DNA of 64,000 nucleotides from Nageia nagi (GCA_050084985.1 JBITNC010000002.1:38626001-38690000), one strand, 5' to 3'. Positions 35,373 through 47,525 are shown, numbered from the stretch's first letter. Notes: generated by a model not told the origin, from the sequence alone. Numbers and translations are program-made.

Positions 35373-37862
35373 CTTAAGTTACATTGTGTCCTCTTAATTG
35401 ATATTGATAACTAATATTTAGTACAAAAATTTGATTACTTTATATCTAACCTTAGAACAAATCAACAAAATTGCACCAAAAATACTCATAACCTCCATTG
35501 TTACCAATCAAATTATCAACTTTGACCTTATCTAAATCAATTTTTCTGAAAACCTAGCTTTTAAAATCATTTTGTTACTTTTGAAATAATTTTAAAATGA
35601 TTTGGTTTTGTTAAATACAGGATGCTCATGGTTGTATTAGATATAGTAGAAAGTAGTATAAACAAATACTATTGCATGTTGATCATTGATATATGATTTA
35701 ATGATTCTTTTTATTCATTTTATTGCTTATGTTCTTGTTCTTTTTTTATTTCTCTTTTTTGTATACACATTGTCTTCATCTCATCTTCTTTTGTTGTTCA
35801 TTCTTTTTTTATAGGCATTCTTTATTTTGATAAGGTGTGGCAATTTATCATACCTTCTAGCATTCTTCAACATAAATATGATTTATTTGTTTTCATTCAT
35901 TTTTAATGATTCATTTTTTATCAAGAAGCATCAATTTGTAATTATCTCTTACTAATATTTCTTAAGTGATATTTGAATTTCTCTTCAATATTCACATGTT
36001 TGAATTAGGTTCTTTATTAATTTAGGTAAAATTTTAAGTTATGTTTGTATTTTTTATTTTAGAAATATGAAGAATTTAAATTTAACGAAATCAATTAATT
36101 GATTGCTTAAAATCTTATTAGTACTTCAATTTTTTAGAATTATTTTACGTCATTCTAGATTCATTTCTAGTATAGAATTAATTCATCATCATAAATTGAT
36201 CTACTTATCAAAAATGGCCTTTAATCTTATCATTCACTTAGTAAGTTTATAAGATCCCTCTCTAAAAATTATAACCCCTATTTTATATTCTAAAATGGAT
36301 TAACTATATATTTAATAATTTTTACTCCTTGATTAAAAGTAAATTTTATTAATTTACTTGTATTTAAAGTATTAAAATTATTTACTTAGATCTTCAAAAT
36401 CTTAATAAAAAAATCTTATCAACATTCGAATATTGTATACCAATTCCATATCTCCCAAAAAAAAATATCTCTTAAAACTATTTTTTCTATTTGAAATATA
36501 CCGAGAGACTATTAAAATCTACTTAAGTCACATGTTGTCCACTTCATTGATATTGGTAACTAATATGTAGTACAAAAATTTGATTATTTTATATCTAATC
36601 TTAGGAAAAATCAAGAAATTTGCAATAAAAATACTCATAACCTCCATTGCTACCAATCATATTATCAACTTTGATTTTATCTAGATCGATTTTTTTGGCA
36701 ACCTAGCTCTTAAAATCATTTTGTTACTTTTGAAATAATTTTGAACTAATTTGGTGTTTAAATTAAATTATGTGGTTACCTCAAAAGAGGTATTTAGCAT
36801 ACGTTGTTGGGGGAAGAACCAACAATGGAACTATTAACTTTTAATTTCCAGTTGGGTTAACTCATAAAAGGTATGCTCATGGTTGTATTAGATAGAGTAG
36901 AAAGTAGTATAAATAAACATTATTGCATGTTGAACATAGATATATGATTTAATGATTCTTTTTATTCATTTCTTGGTTGAGTTGGTCATATAATTTACCT
37001 TTTACCTTTACCTTATGCTCTAATTCTTTTTTTTTTTTTCTCTCTCTATCCTACACACATTATCTTCATCTCATCATCTTTTATTGTTTATTCTTTTTTT
37101 TTTTTTTATATGCATTCTTTATTTTGATAAGATGTGGCAATTTATCATACCTTCTAGCATTCTCCAACGTAAATATGATTTATTTGTTTGCCAGTCAAAG
37201 AGTCTTCATCTCATCCTCTTTGTTGTTTTTTTTTTTATGATTCATTACTTATTTGGTTAATGGGCATTCTTTATCAACAAGCACTAGTTTGTAATTTTCT
37301 CCCCTACTAATATTTCTTAAGTGATATTTGGATTTCTCTTGACATGGACATATTTGAATTAGGTTCTTTATTAATTTAGGTAAAATTTTAAGTTGTGTTT
37401 GTATTGAAGCAAGATAAATTTAACGAAATCAATTACTTAATTGCTTAAAATCTTATTAATACTTCAATTTTTTAGAATTATTTTACATCACTCTAGATTT
37501 ATTTCTATCATAGAATTAATTCATCATTTTAAAGTGGTCTACTTATCAAAAATGACATTTAATCTTATCACTCACTTAGTAAGTTTATAAGATCCTCTCT
37601 AATAATTATAACCCCTACTTTATATTATAAAACACATTAACTATATATATTTAATAGTTTTTACTCCTTGATGAAAAGTAAATTTTATGAATTTACTTGT
37701 ATTTAAAATATTAATATTTTATATTTACATCTTCAAAATCCTAATAAAAAACTCTTATCAACATTAGCAAGATTATATACCAATCCAATATCTCCCAAAA
37801 AAACAAATCTCTTGAGACTAATTTTTCTATTTGAAATATACCAAGAGACTATTAAAATTTAC
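35373..37862. repeat. Large tandem duplication, two units
   Basis: Unit 1 is 35373-36521 and unit 2 is 36522-37862; both begin CTTAAGT.ACAT and share, in order, 'gtacaaaaatttgatta', 'aatactcataacctccattg', 'ttggcaattt.atcatacct', 'atttaacgaaatcaatta' and 'gagactattaaaat'. Unit 2 has about 110 extra bases around 36770-36870 and smaller indels. Clear substitutions separate the units, so the duplication is not recent. No coding function is seen. Unit 2 ends just downstream of the GARP gene. Confidence 0.9.
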
Positions 37863-38043
37863 TGAAACTTGCATGCTGAAAAACTTACATTGCTAGACAG
37901 CATAAACTCTCTCTCCAATATCTTTACATTCACTTTGCATTGAATGGATATTGTGTTCATTCCGCTTATATCTAAGAACAGTGGGCTTAGATAAACAATG
38001 CAGTGCACCATTTGAATTCTAAATAATATTCGCATAGAAATGC
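37863..38043 (-). other. 3' flank of the GARP gene
   Basis: About 180 bases between the stop codon and the tandem duplication; probably 3' UTR. No clear AATAAA on the minus strand was identified. Confidence 0.4.
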
Positions 38044-39234
38044 TTAAATTGACATGCTAAGGTCCAGCTTGACATCATTTTGTGGTCGAATTCCACTATT
38101 CGATGAAGACAAAACATCCTGATCTCCAAAGCATGTCTTCATTTTCTTGGTGTCTATCCCAAGAGAGAGATCACTGTCAGCTACTTCACATGATTGCCCT
38201 TCACTCTCTTCTATTTTACCTCTTCTCTGACTAAGTCTTTCAATCAATTGTAGCTCAGAAGGAACCCTTGTTAATGCTTGTTCAATCTCCATTTCTTGGC
38301 ATTGCTGATTTAGTAATAACAAACGTACAAGATGCTCAACCTTATTTGCCTGTCAATTAAAAAAAGGGAGAATCTACCATTAAAATCTTGTAGTATATGT
38401 GAAATGACTGGAAGATCTCTAAACATGTCAAATATAAAGACAGTTATGGGTTACAGATAAATCATTCAATGGATGATTGTCAGGATATTTGATAGATTTT
38501 AATCTCACCTTGGGACTCAACTGGGATGTACAGTTTGAAACATGATAAGCTTCTTCATTTGTTGTATATCGATCGTGTTTGCCCTTATGGCTGATTGAAT
38601 AATCTATAACATCATTCATGCCACATTCTGCATAAAAGTTTAGGAGAGGAAAGTTGCATTGGTTCACAACAAAACTCTCTTGAAAGTTGTGACGATTCAT
38701 TGATTGAATCTCTTGATCTGTTGTGGTATTTTTATCACCAACTATAGCTGATTGGGCTTCTTCAGTCCATGATATGTAGTTTTGTTCATGGTTCCTATTA
38801 GACCTGTACATCTGAATAAAGTTGGACAAAATTCAATTGAAGTGAGAGATCATACAAAAAAAAATGGAAATACATATTTGAATCCAAGAAAAAAGTTTAA
38901 TGATCTATGAGCGTAAACTAACCTGAAGATGGCTCTTGACATGGGAGATTGTAAGTCCCTTGACATTCATTACCTGAAGGACTAGCTTAGGAGTGGCCTC
39001 TGCAAAAGATAGAAATATATTCTCAGGTAACACCAAACAAGCAAACAAACAAACAAAAAAACAAATTTGATTTATCTGGTTCAGTACATATGATGATTAA
39101 AACTTACTATCCCGTCCACCTAGGCGCTCTACTGAATCTACAAAGCACTGATGGAGTTGAGGAGTCCACCTAAGACGAGGCACCTTAGAGCGTATGTATT
39201 GCCTTACTGGTCCTCTTCTTTCACAGTTACCCAT
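38044..39234 (-). CDS. GARP/G2-like MYB transcription factor, four exons
   Basis: DNA-binding transcription factor, nuclear. Exons on the minus strand: 39234-39108, 38999-38923, 38811-38509, 38349-38044; introns of 108, 111 and 159 bp all have GT-AG ends, and the joined frame is open for 270 codons to TAA 38046-38044. The B-motif (MYB-like, SHLQ class) spans about residues 17-72: KVPRLRWTPQLHQCF, then FVDSVERLGG, then ATPKLVLQVMNVKGLTISHV and KSHLQMYRS. RPY/RQYIRS before it fits the subfamily of Arabidopsis At2g38300/At1g14600-like proteins. The rest is Ser/Gln/Asn-rich; LDLSMSI at the C-terminus and DLSL upstream resemble EAR-type repression motifs, which is inference. ATG 39234 is the first in frame with the domain. 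It is the only apparently intact host gene here; targets are unknown. Confidence 0.92.
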
Positions 39235-40111
39235 ATTATTATTTCTCTAAACCATGTAAACACTATCTCCTGTAATTTATATCTTCAATCTCCTGTAATT
39301 TATATCTTCAATCTTGAACTTATGTAAACCAAAAAAGGAAAAAGAGTCTTTGCAATCTTGAACTTATGTATTGGAATAATAAAACCTACATAATTTTGGA
39401 GATACTTGACCTCCTAGAACATTGTTTGTTGTGGCATTAATCAGTTGATTCAAATCATAGCCAAACGTTCTGACCTAGACCTTTATCGACCATGGCAGGC
39501 GCCTCAAATGATGGCAGTAAATGTCTTACATAAATGCCCTCATTTCTAAGAGACCCAAAAGTCCAAAGACCTTGAGAACAACGTATACGATAAGCCAATG
39601 TTTGAGACCAACGTAATTTGAACTCTAGAATTTGATCCTAGATGATTGGTGAGCTCTATTATTAATTAATCTTCCAAGTTCAAATTCCCCTCATTTATAG
39701 AACTCCAAGAGAAAAAAAAAATTTGTACAAAATCCTGCTAACTCTGTTCATTTTTATCAGCTGGCGGATCGAAATTTCTGGCGAGGTTCCAGCAATAATT
39801 TCACTCTTCCTCGGATTACGAGGCTTTGGAAACTTCTAGTGAAAAACAACTACTGCAAGTTAGAAGTTGTGGGGATTAATGAATATTTTAAAGAAGTTGT
39901 TGAATATTTGAAAGGTCTATAATGCCAGCATGAAGTGTGGAAAATGATAGCACCGTTGAGGTTACGTTAGTTAGTAGAAGGACAATAATCTAAATGATGA
40001 TAGGCTGATACTGCATATCAAACCCAGAAGAGGATAATTATGGCAGCTGTACAAATTTCCGTAGGGCAATAGACCATATATGTGAATTCTGTTAACTTTT
40101 TTTTCCACATT
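39235..40111 (-). promoter_or_regulatory. Upstream region of the GARP gene
   Basis: Presumed 5' UTR and promoter. A 23-bp unit (TCTCCTGTAATTTATATC...) is perfectly duplicated at 39266-39288 and 39289-39311, and 'aatcttgaacttatgta' recurs at about 39311 and 39354. No defined TATA box could be assigned. Less AT-rich than surrounding DNA. Confidence 0.4.
39266..39311. repeat. 23-bp perfect tandem duplication
   Basis: Two identical 23-bp units directly upstream of the GARP start codon, probably within the 5' UTR. Confidence 0.92.
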
Positions 40112-41000
40112 AGGTTTGACAATCTTCCGCATTCTGTTAATTTAATACTTTTTCTTTCCTTGTCAAAATCACAAATTCCGCAGAAAGCAAAACCAATGGA
40201 TGCATCAAATACTTCCAAAAAAAAAATTGTGAAGAATCCCATATTTCATCAAGTCCATGAATTTGAATGGTAGATGAGCACTCTCAACAGGAAAAGCACA
40301 TTCGAGGACAAAAACTATGAAGTGTTTAAGCTATTATTCCGGTGTGTATGGTTATAATCATGACGTTGGGCTTTGGTTTTGATTGGAATTGGTTTTGAAT
40401 AGGTGGCTCCACCAGAGTATTTGGTGAGAAATTGACACTGAAAAGGTGATAGAATGTTGACTTGGGTGCATCATTTTAAGAATCCCATGTCGTATATGTA
40501 CTGTTAAAATCCTCATGGGTTTATCGCAGATCAGAACAAGTGCACCAACTGTTTTGACAAAATTCTACTCTAGGCTATGCCTTGTGCCCTCTAGGCCTAC
40601 AAAATATATAGGGGGATATATGACAGAGCATGACAACCAGAAACAATTCAAATAACACTTTCAATGGTATAAGGATCCACATATTTCTTCTCGAGGTTTG
40701 ACAATGTGCACAATCGTTTTACTTTGTCGATTCTCTTTGTCAAATCATAACTTCACCTGACACAAAGCCAAAATCAATGGATTACATGCAGGTACTTACT
40801 TCCTAAAGATTTATTGTTGTGAGAATTTCTTGGAAGAATATCATCAAGCTGGTTCAGATTTTGATAAAAGTGGTTGAATTTTAATGATAGATGAGCAATT
40901 TCTACAGTGAAAAGAAAAAATGTCATAGCAAATATTAAAGAAAGTGAATTCTTGAGTACGACATGGAATGATAGCCATGATGATGGTGTTGTGTTCTTTG
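40112..41000. repeat. Diverged duplication, period 582 bp
   Basis: 40112-40400 and 40694-41000 share ordered landmarks: AGGTTTGACAAT, 'aatggat.ca', 'catcaag', 'gaattt.aatg.tagatgagca' and a final 'gcttttg/ggttttgaat'. Both copies lie upstream of the GARP gene. Short ORFs across them are not conserved between the copies, so I do not regard them as genes. Confidence 0.7.
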
Positions 41001-41455
41001 CTTTTGAATGAAATTCCTTTGGACTTGGGGAATCCATCTGATTGATTGGTGAAGATTTGAGATTTTTTTAAGTTCACACAGCATGTGAACACAAAGAGAA
41101 TTTTGACTCGAACAATCTCAATCTCAAAACCTCTCCTACTATTTCGCAAGAGTCCTTTTTTGATACTGCTACTATTTACCAAGTCCTTTGACTGAGTATG
41201 AAAATAAAGTTGGTCACCTATAGATTTTATTGGGAGATGGCCATCTATTGCAATATTACTTTATTTTTTAATGTGTTAGGTTAAGTGGGTAATTTTTATA
41301 GTAAAGGTAAACGTCTAAAATTCAACATCATTGTTATGATTAAATGGATTTATATTAATCATGTTCTTTCAACTTTAGAGTAGTTAGAATGAAAAATTAA
41401 ATTAATATTAAATATATAAAAAAATATTACATTATAACAGTTTCAAATAAAATAA

Positions 41456-41690
41456 TTTAACTGATCAATACAATATATTATAATAATGATAGAATTTAAC
41501 TGATCAATATAATATACTATAATAATAATGTGGAGAGTATAAACATTAAGTAAAGAATGAAAGTAGAATAGATTATTTGTTTCGTTATAATATAGAATTT
41601 AAGTGATCAATATAATATATTATAATACTAATATGGAGAGTATAAACATTAAGTAAAGAATGAAAGTAGAATAAATTATTTGTTTCGTTT
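41456..41690. repeat. 103-bp tandem repeat, two units and a part
   Basis: Units start AGAATTTAA at 41491 and 41594; the second half of each (GGAGAGTATAAACATTAAG ... TTATTTGTTTCGTT) is almost identical. A partial unit precedes at 41456-41489. Confidence 0.92.
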
Positions 41691-42680
41691 TGACCTTTGA
41701 CATCCACCTTAAATTGATTTGGATGTTTAGTTTTATAATAAAAAAAATCATATGTAAGTCATTTTACTTTAATAAGGGAATGTTAAACATTTATGATGAT
41801 GATGATATGATAAATATAATATTTGGTTAGTAGTTAAATCATAAGTTTTTTATTAAAAAAATTAAAATAGATATTAAAGAAAAGAAGATATGTAATTTAA
41901 TTTTTATTTGATATAATAATAAAGTAAAAGATTTGAAAATAATAGGATAGACCTTTTAAAATATTGTATAGTTTAAATGAATATAATAATATAGTTTATG
42001 TTAATACAATATAATAATTTTGACAACTTAATAAGATGACTAATATAAAAGGTAAGGACTCTTCAAATTCAAATTGTTGACCTTCCATGGCTACTAATAA
42101 ATAATTAGATATTTTGCAATAATTATTAGTAGCATTCACATTGGAATATTAAATAAGAATAAATTAGTCAACTTCGATCATTAAAATTAATAGAATTTAT
42201 ATTTTAAGTGTTAAAATTAGCAAGGTTATGTTTTCAATATCAATATTTTTCTCTCATTGAAAAGGGAACAAAATCAAATTAGAGCAATTAATTATATTTC
42301 AAGAAAGTAGAAAAAGATATTTCTTAATTGAAACAAAGAAGTTTACCCTAAAGTTTTAGGTCATAATAATCTTTGATAAAATATTATAATAGTTAGATAT
42401 GTATATAAATCTAGCCAAAGATAATTCTTAGAGAATTCATGAAAACTATTCTAGATATGATAAACAAAGACATCCAAAATTTTCAATTTTAAAAATTTAT
42501 TTCAATAAAGATTGTTGTGATGTTGATAAGTATAAAGTTGATGATAAAAGAATAATATGAAAATAAATGGAAAAGTTTTTGAAAATATTACAATGATTCT
42601 ATATAATCATATCTTTGATAAGAGAGGTGCTACAATATATTGAAAATCAATGAGCGATAGATTGGAATTATCACTATTGG
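41691..42680. other. AT-rich intergenic stretch
   Basis: Nothing recognised on either strand; very AT-rich with short ORFs only. Confidence 0.6.
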
Positions 42681-42689
42681 GATGCGATG

Positions 42690-43956
42690 CAAGTGAAGGT
42701 GGCCAAAGAACATGAGAAAAGGTGTCAATTCACCTTGCTTCATGGGCAAAATCAGCATTATAGTTTGGAGCTTACCTAAAAAATCATGTCCCAAGATGGC
42801 TCACATGAATGAGAGGAATCTATGAATGAGAGGAATGTGCTAGAAGCAGATCCAATTTATGATTCATGCCTGCATAATGTTTGTACGTCTGAAGGGTGGA
42901 GAGCATGGTTCTAGGATTTAAGAATGATGGGATGGCCTAAGTTATAGCCATTAGCTACGGTAAGGTTCAAAGGGTATATGTAGAAGGCTTTGATGATAAT
43001 GGTGGAAGGTAGGGTAGGCAATTCTAATGGGGACACAAATATTTACACCTAGAACCATCGAAGCTCCTAATCAGTGATGATATCCAAGAAGTATTGAGAA
43101 ACATTGATTATTGGAGCTTCCTGGAAATGTTCGAAGGCTATGATGTAATTGTTTATTATCATATGGTGAATAGTTGGGTGGAGGGTTGTGTGATTATAGG
43201 CTCCTTTATGTTTGAAATTTCACCAATGGTTTTGGATGAGATATCGAGTTTGGTAGATGAAGGTATAAAACTTCAAAGGGAAAAGTACCCACAATAGACT
43301 GAGCTAAATTTCTTCTCATTAATAGATAAGATCAAGTGGGATGGGAAGTATATCCTAAGGGAGGAGGGCCTGATTCATCTATGGCTGAAAAATCAAAACA
43401 CCATCATAAATTACATAACATTGGATACACAAATGACATGGTAAGAGGGTACCACCTTGCTATTCTAAATCATATACAATAGAAGAAGAGGGTCAATGTT
43501 CCATATTTCTTATTCAATGAATTGGAAGAGGCTATAGAATATTTCCATAAAGGTAGGACCAAATTTACATTTTACCAAGGACTTTTTCTTGTTGTAACCA
43601 AACATATGGCTAAGAAGCATGGGTGGTTGGTGGACCTTGATGATTTTATTCCAATTATGAATAAGGAGGAGAGCATATTCGAGTTTAGAATGCCATGTGG
43701 AAATCATAAATGTAAGGTTATGAAAGAGGTTGATGATGGGAGGTGAAGCTCACTGCGTAAAGGAAAATTGATGATGAAAGAGGAGTCAAAGGACTTTGAG
43801 GAATCCACTCCCTTGACATCTTTGATTGTTGGCCAAAGCTCTTTGAAGAAGGTTTATAAGAGTAGGGGTATCTTGCTGAAGGAAACTAGAGTGCTACATG
43901 CAGCTTTGCTGGAAGGTTTGGATAGTATTATTGCACAGGTAGATAAGCTCCAATAA
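42690..43956 (+). pseudogene. Decayed unrecognised protein-coding region
   Basis: Plus-strand sequence reads like protein for more than 1.2 kb in shifting frames: DPIYDSCLHNVCTSEGWRAW near 42855, then open stretches at 43094-43297 (WSFLEMFEGYDVIVYYHMVN, VDEGIKLQREKYPQ), 43522-43746 (MAKKHGWLVDLDDFIPIMN) and 43768-43956 (EESKDFEESTPLTSLIVGQS, ending in an amphipathic LLEGLDSIIAQVDKLQ). GC content is above the surroundings. The stops are mostly TAG and TGA. I recognise no family. The acidic, Lys-rich tail and terminal coiled-coil-like segment suggest a gag-like or mobile-element ORF of a plant lineage, but that is inference. Confidence 0.5.
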
Positions 43957-44188
43957 TATGTGTGTGAGAAGTTGTATATTTAATTGTTATGTATGTTTTT
44001 TATGCTTATTTTGGCCAATAAGGGCATAGGATAGTGTTCATCTTGGGAAAGCCTTTTGTAGTAGGTTACTAATAATCATAGCAAAGATAGTATATGTTGC
44101 TAGGAAATTTTTTATATCATTCTAAAACTATATTATAGAATTCAAGGTGTGATGTAATCAAGATTATTAGTGTGATGTTACTCTAGCA

Positions 44189-44348
44189 CATGTGTGTGCA
44201 TGTGCATGTGTGTGTGCATGTGCGTGTGTGTACATGTGCATGTGCATATGCATGTGTGTGTTGTGTGTGCACGTGTGTATGTGTGTGTGTGTGTTTGTGT
44301 GTGTATGTTTGTGTATGTCTATGTGTGTTTATGTGTTTCTGTGTGTGT
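44189..44348. repeat. Imperfect (GT)n/(TGCATG)n tract
   Basis: About 160 bases of alternating purine-pyrimidine sequence, mostly TG with CATG interruptions. The Met/Cys/Val ORF across it is an artefact. Alternating tracts of this kind can adopt Z-DNA. Confidence 0.95.
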
Positions 44349-44494
44349 CCTTTTAATTAGTTTTTTTATCCATTTCCTTTTAGATAATATGGAGTACACA
44401 TTATATGCTGATAAAATATTTCTTACCAAATTCTCTTGTTTCCTTCTCCTTTTTAAATTTCTAATTTATCTAAAATAATTATAGAATATACTTC

Positions 44495-45631
44495 AATCAC
44501 TACTACATTTAAGCAATTTTGCATCACACCATGCATCAATCCATAGTATTATTTATTTTTAAAAAATTGCATAAATTATGATGCATCAATTGATGCTAAG
44601 GGTACCATCAAAAAAACTATCATTTGTTACATAAAGTATAACGTCATTTCTTACATCATATATCAAATTTTTAACATCAAATAATTAACATTATACATGA
44701 TGTATAAAGCATCATGTATAGCATCAAAATTATAGGAATGCATCAAAATTACAAAAATAAGGGTTTGCATCATGCATCTTTTCAAATAATTCATCTATCT
44801 TCTCTAGCTTCCATATTTTGTATATATGTCTAACAGGATACTCACAACCATAACATTCAATTAATAACTCATTTTAAAGAGTCTTTGATGTATGTATAAA
44901 CCCTTTTGCAAATCTCTCAATTTGGTACATCCTTTAAGGATGTTGGGAAAGGTGAATTCATTTGGTTGGACTATTGCTAGTGTTTATTGCATTTGGTGAA
45001 ATAGTTTCAATGCTTGTTGAGGAAAGTCATATCTTTGGTAACTTGAAATTATCATATTCCATGAGAAGATGTGTTGTTTGTGCATACAATCATAAACTTC
45101 ATGGATGTCCACCAAAATTTGAGGTCCTCCTATACCAAACTCATGGTGGCTAAAGCATGCAATGCACATTTTGCTTACCATAAAATGTAGATACACACTA
45201 CTATCTATGTTCTTCAACATGTCTCTAGTTCTTGCAAACCTATATCACTAAAATTGTCCTTATAAAGGGCAAGCTCCTTCTTTTTATCATCATTGGCATC
45301 ATACCTACCATTAAAAATCCATCATCAATCAAGGGAATGCATCGATGGTTGATAGTGGATCATGCCATGATCCATGTGCATGATTTGCATCTTTTTTTTC
45401 TATTCCATGTATCACTTAACACATTGTTTGATGCACTTAAATACGTCAACTAATGTGTTAACCAATGTGTAAACAATGCATAAAACAATGTGTTAACCAA
45501 TGTATCAAAAAAATAATTTTATCTAAATTGATGTAGACATGCCAAATAGTGATGCATCTTGCATCATGACATCAAAATGCAATTTTATGATGCATGGTAT
45601 GATGCAAAATCGCTAAAATATAGTAGTGAAT
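44495..45631. mobile_element. Non-autonomous CACTA transposon (Pack-CACTA)
   Basis: 1131 bp (44498-45628). Both ends read CACTACTA inward and terminal inverted repeats of about 40 bp match with few differences; subterminal regions carry many copies of GATGCA/TGCATC in both orientations, as in En/Spm elements. Flanks are AAT on both sides (44495-44497, 45629-45631), the 3-bp TSD expected for the superfamily. No transposase is encoded. The interior holds a host gene fragment, a PPR piece on the minus strand. Confidence 0.92.
44825..45220 (-). pseudogene. Captured PPR protein fragment
   Basis: Minus-strand translation from 45220 reads, after a degenerate start, VDIHEVYDCMHKQHIFSWNM, then IISSYQRYDFPQQALKLFHQ, and, past a TAA, QPNEFTFPNILKGCTKLRDL followed by an IHQ segment. 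This is the pentatricopeptide pattern (F..M...D..SWN.MI.GY...G...EAL.LF..M...G..PN..TF..VLK.C) of organelle RNA-editing or processing factors. Only about one and a half repeats plus flanks are present, inside the CACTA ends, so it is a captured fragment, not a gene. Confidence 0.8.
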
Positions 45632-46661
45632 CATGATAAAATCAATAATATCTTCATATTTTATCATAATAATAAAGTTTTTTTAACCTACTTGATGAAA
45701 TATTATATAATCATCATTATATACTTGTGTCCCTTGGAATATGTTCAATTAATCATGCCCATTATGTTAGGAATCCAAAGGGAGAATGGCCAAGGATCAG
45801 ATGTTATATTTTGTAACTATTTAGAATGAGTATGACATATTTTAGGTATTATTTACATCTCTCTATATATTTGTAATAATTTTATTCTATAGATTTGAAG
45901 TATAATGGAGGAGAAGATATTTGAAGCATAATAGAGAAGATATTCAAAGTTTTATTTAATTCTTATTCATCTCATTAATTTTTTCCTTTTATCACTCCAT
46001 TTACTTTCAAAAACTTAATTTTTGTAACCAAAATGAGAGAAATTTTTTCCTCTTTTGAGCAAATTTTTTTTTCAAAGAAGCTTATCAAAGAAAAATACTA
46101 ATCCTTTCATCTTAATATTTCAATGATAAAATATACCTCTCTCCTTTATAACTATACAAGATTCTTCTAATCTAGAGAGATGTTAAATCAAGAATTTTAA
46201 ATTATTTACATTCTTTGTTATTTTATTTATTATTCAAATGATATAGCATTGATAAGATGATAGTTGGATGTTTTTATTCTACATAAAAATAGAAAAATGT
46301 AGAGCCCTTCATCCTAAAATTACTATTGGGAAGGAAAGCTTGCACATCAAACCTAAAACTAGTTATTAAAATGAGAGGTTATCTCAAAGTTTAACCTTGA
46401 GTCTATTCCATATGAATATGGATCAATATGAACAAGAAACATCAATCTAAGGTATCTACAATAATAAAAGGTTTATTTTCTAGTTGTATATTTTAGCTTA
46501 AATACAAAAACAAAAGGGTGTTAGATGTTTAGTTAGAATTAGTGTGGGCCTATTTGACCATGTCAAACACCCCTTACTTACCCAAGTAAGGTTCAAAGGT
46601 ATTTTTAGACAAAGTTATAAATTTTGATGATCTATAAGCCTAGCAAACTTTCGTAACCTTG
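45632..46661. other. Intergenic stretch, nothing definite
   Basis: No gene. TGTTAGGAATCC at about 45767 looks like an LTR start, but no matching end or partner was found. Confidence 0.5.
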
Positions 46662-46911
46662 ATGACTATAATATCCCTAATCATATTTTTTAGCAATTTT
46701 AGCCAACAAAAATCAAATTTTGATATATAATTTTATTTATAAATCAAACACTAAAACCCTCAAAATGATACAAATTCATCATATAGTGCTCATAAAATTA
46801 TTCAAAATGTGGAAATGGAAATATTATCATTCATACAACTCAAATCAACCATCACATGTGCAAGAGAAAATTCTCAAAGCTAGAAATCTCCTCCTGGAGG
46901 GTAAAATATTA

Positions 46912-47302
46912 TGTTAGGATCCCATATCCTAACATTTACTTAGATTATAATAGTTTATTAATTAGAATATTGGATTTTATTAAATGTAAGGGAAATGGCA
47001 TATTTGTTATGTAAATCACCATTTTGTATTCATTGATCGATTAGGGTTAGGGTAGGCAAACTATAAATATGTGTGGAAATAGAATAGTTGGTATCTTGGA
47101 AAATATATTATTTGAGTTATAAGGAGGTATCCCCCTCGAAGTGGTCTATGATTCATTTTGGTTATTCGGTAAAGTGATTCTTTTATTATCTTGCTCAATT
47201 TAGAATTTGTATTGCTTGTGTTGAGATATTGAGATACATTTTGTTATAGTTTCACTATCATTTTGGTGAAAATCCCATTTAGAAACTTGCAAGTTCCTAA
47301 CA
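46912..47302 (+). repeat. 5' LTR of element B
   Basis: TGTTAGGATCCC ... TTCCTAACA. A TATA-like ACTATAAATATGTG is at about 47060. Near-identical in layout to 55764-56153. Confidence 0.95.
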
Positions 47303-47304
47303 TC

Positions 47305-47316
47305 TGATATCAAAGC
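47305..47316 (+). other. Primer-binding site of element B
   Basis: TGATATCAAAGC, the initiator-Met tRNA site TGGTATCAGAGC with two G-to-A changes, two bases after the 5' LTR. Confidence 0.8.
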
Positions 47317-47425
47317 TTCAATTTAGGCACTTGTGGGCTTGTTAAGGATCAAGATTTCAATATATCTAGCCAAAACACTACCAAAAGTTTTCCAAAACAT
47401 CAAGGTCATATCGAGTTGGGACCCT

Positions 47426-47525
47426 NNNNNNNNNNNNNNNNNNNNNNNNNNNNNNNNNNNNNNNNNNNNNNNNNNNNNNNNNNNNNNNNNNNNNNNNNNN
47501 NNNNNNNNNNNNNNNNNNNNNNNNN
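47426..47525. other. Assembly gap (100 N)
   Basis: Placeholder-sized gap. It lies between the start of B's interior and the gag-pol region of C, so the 5' LTR and gag of C and perhaps gag-RT of B are missing or collapsed here. Confidence 0.99.

Noticed and set aside
40018-41182. Several ORFs of 60-110 codons on both strands
   Set aside because: They lie in the two diverged copies of the upstream duplication but are not conserved between them.
44194-44478. Plus-strand Met/Cys/Val-repeat ORF
   Set aside because: Product of the alternating TG tract.
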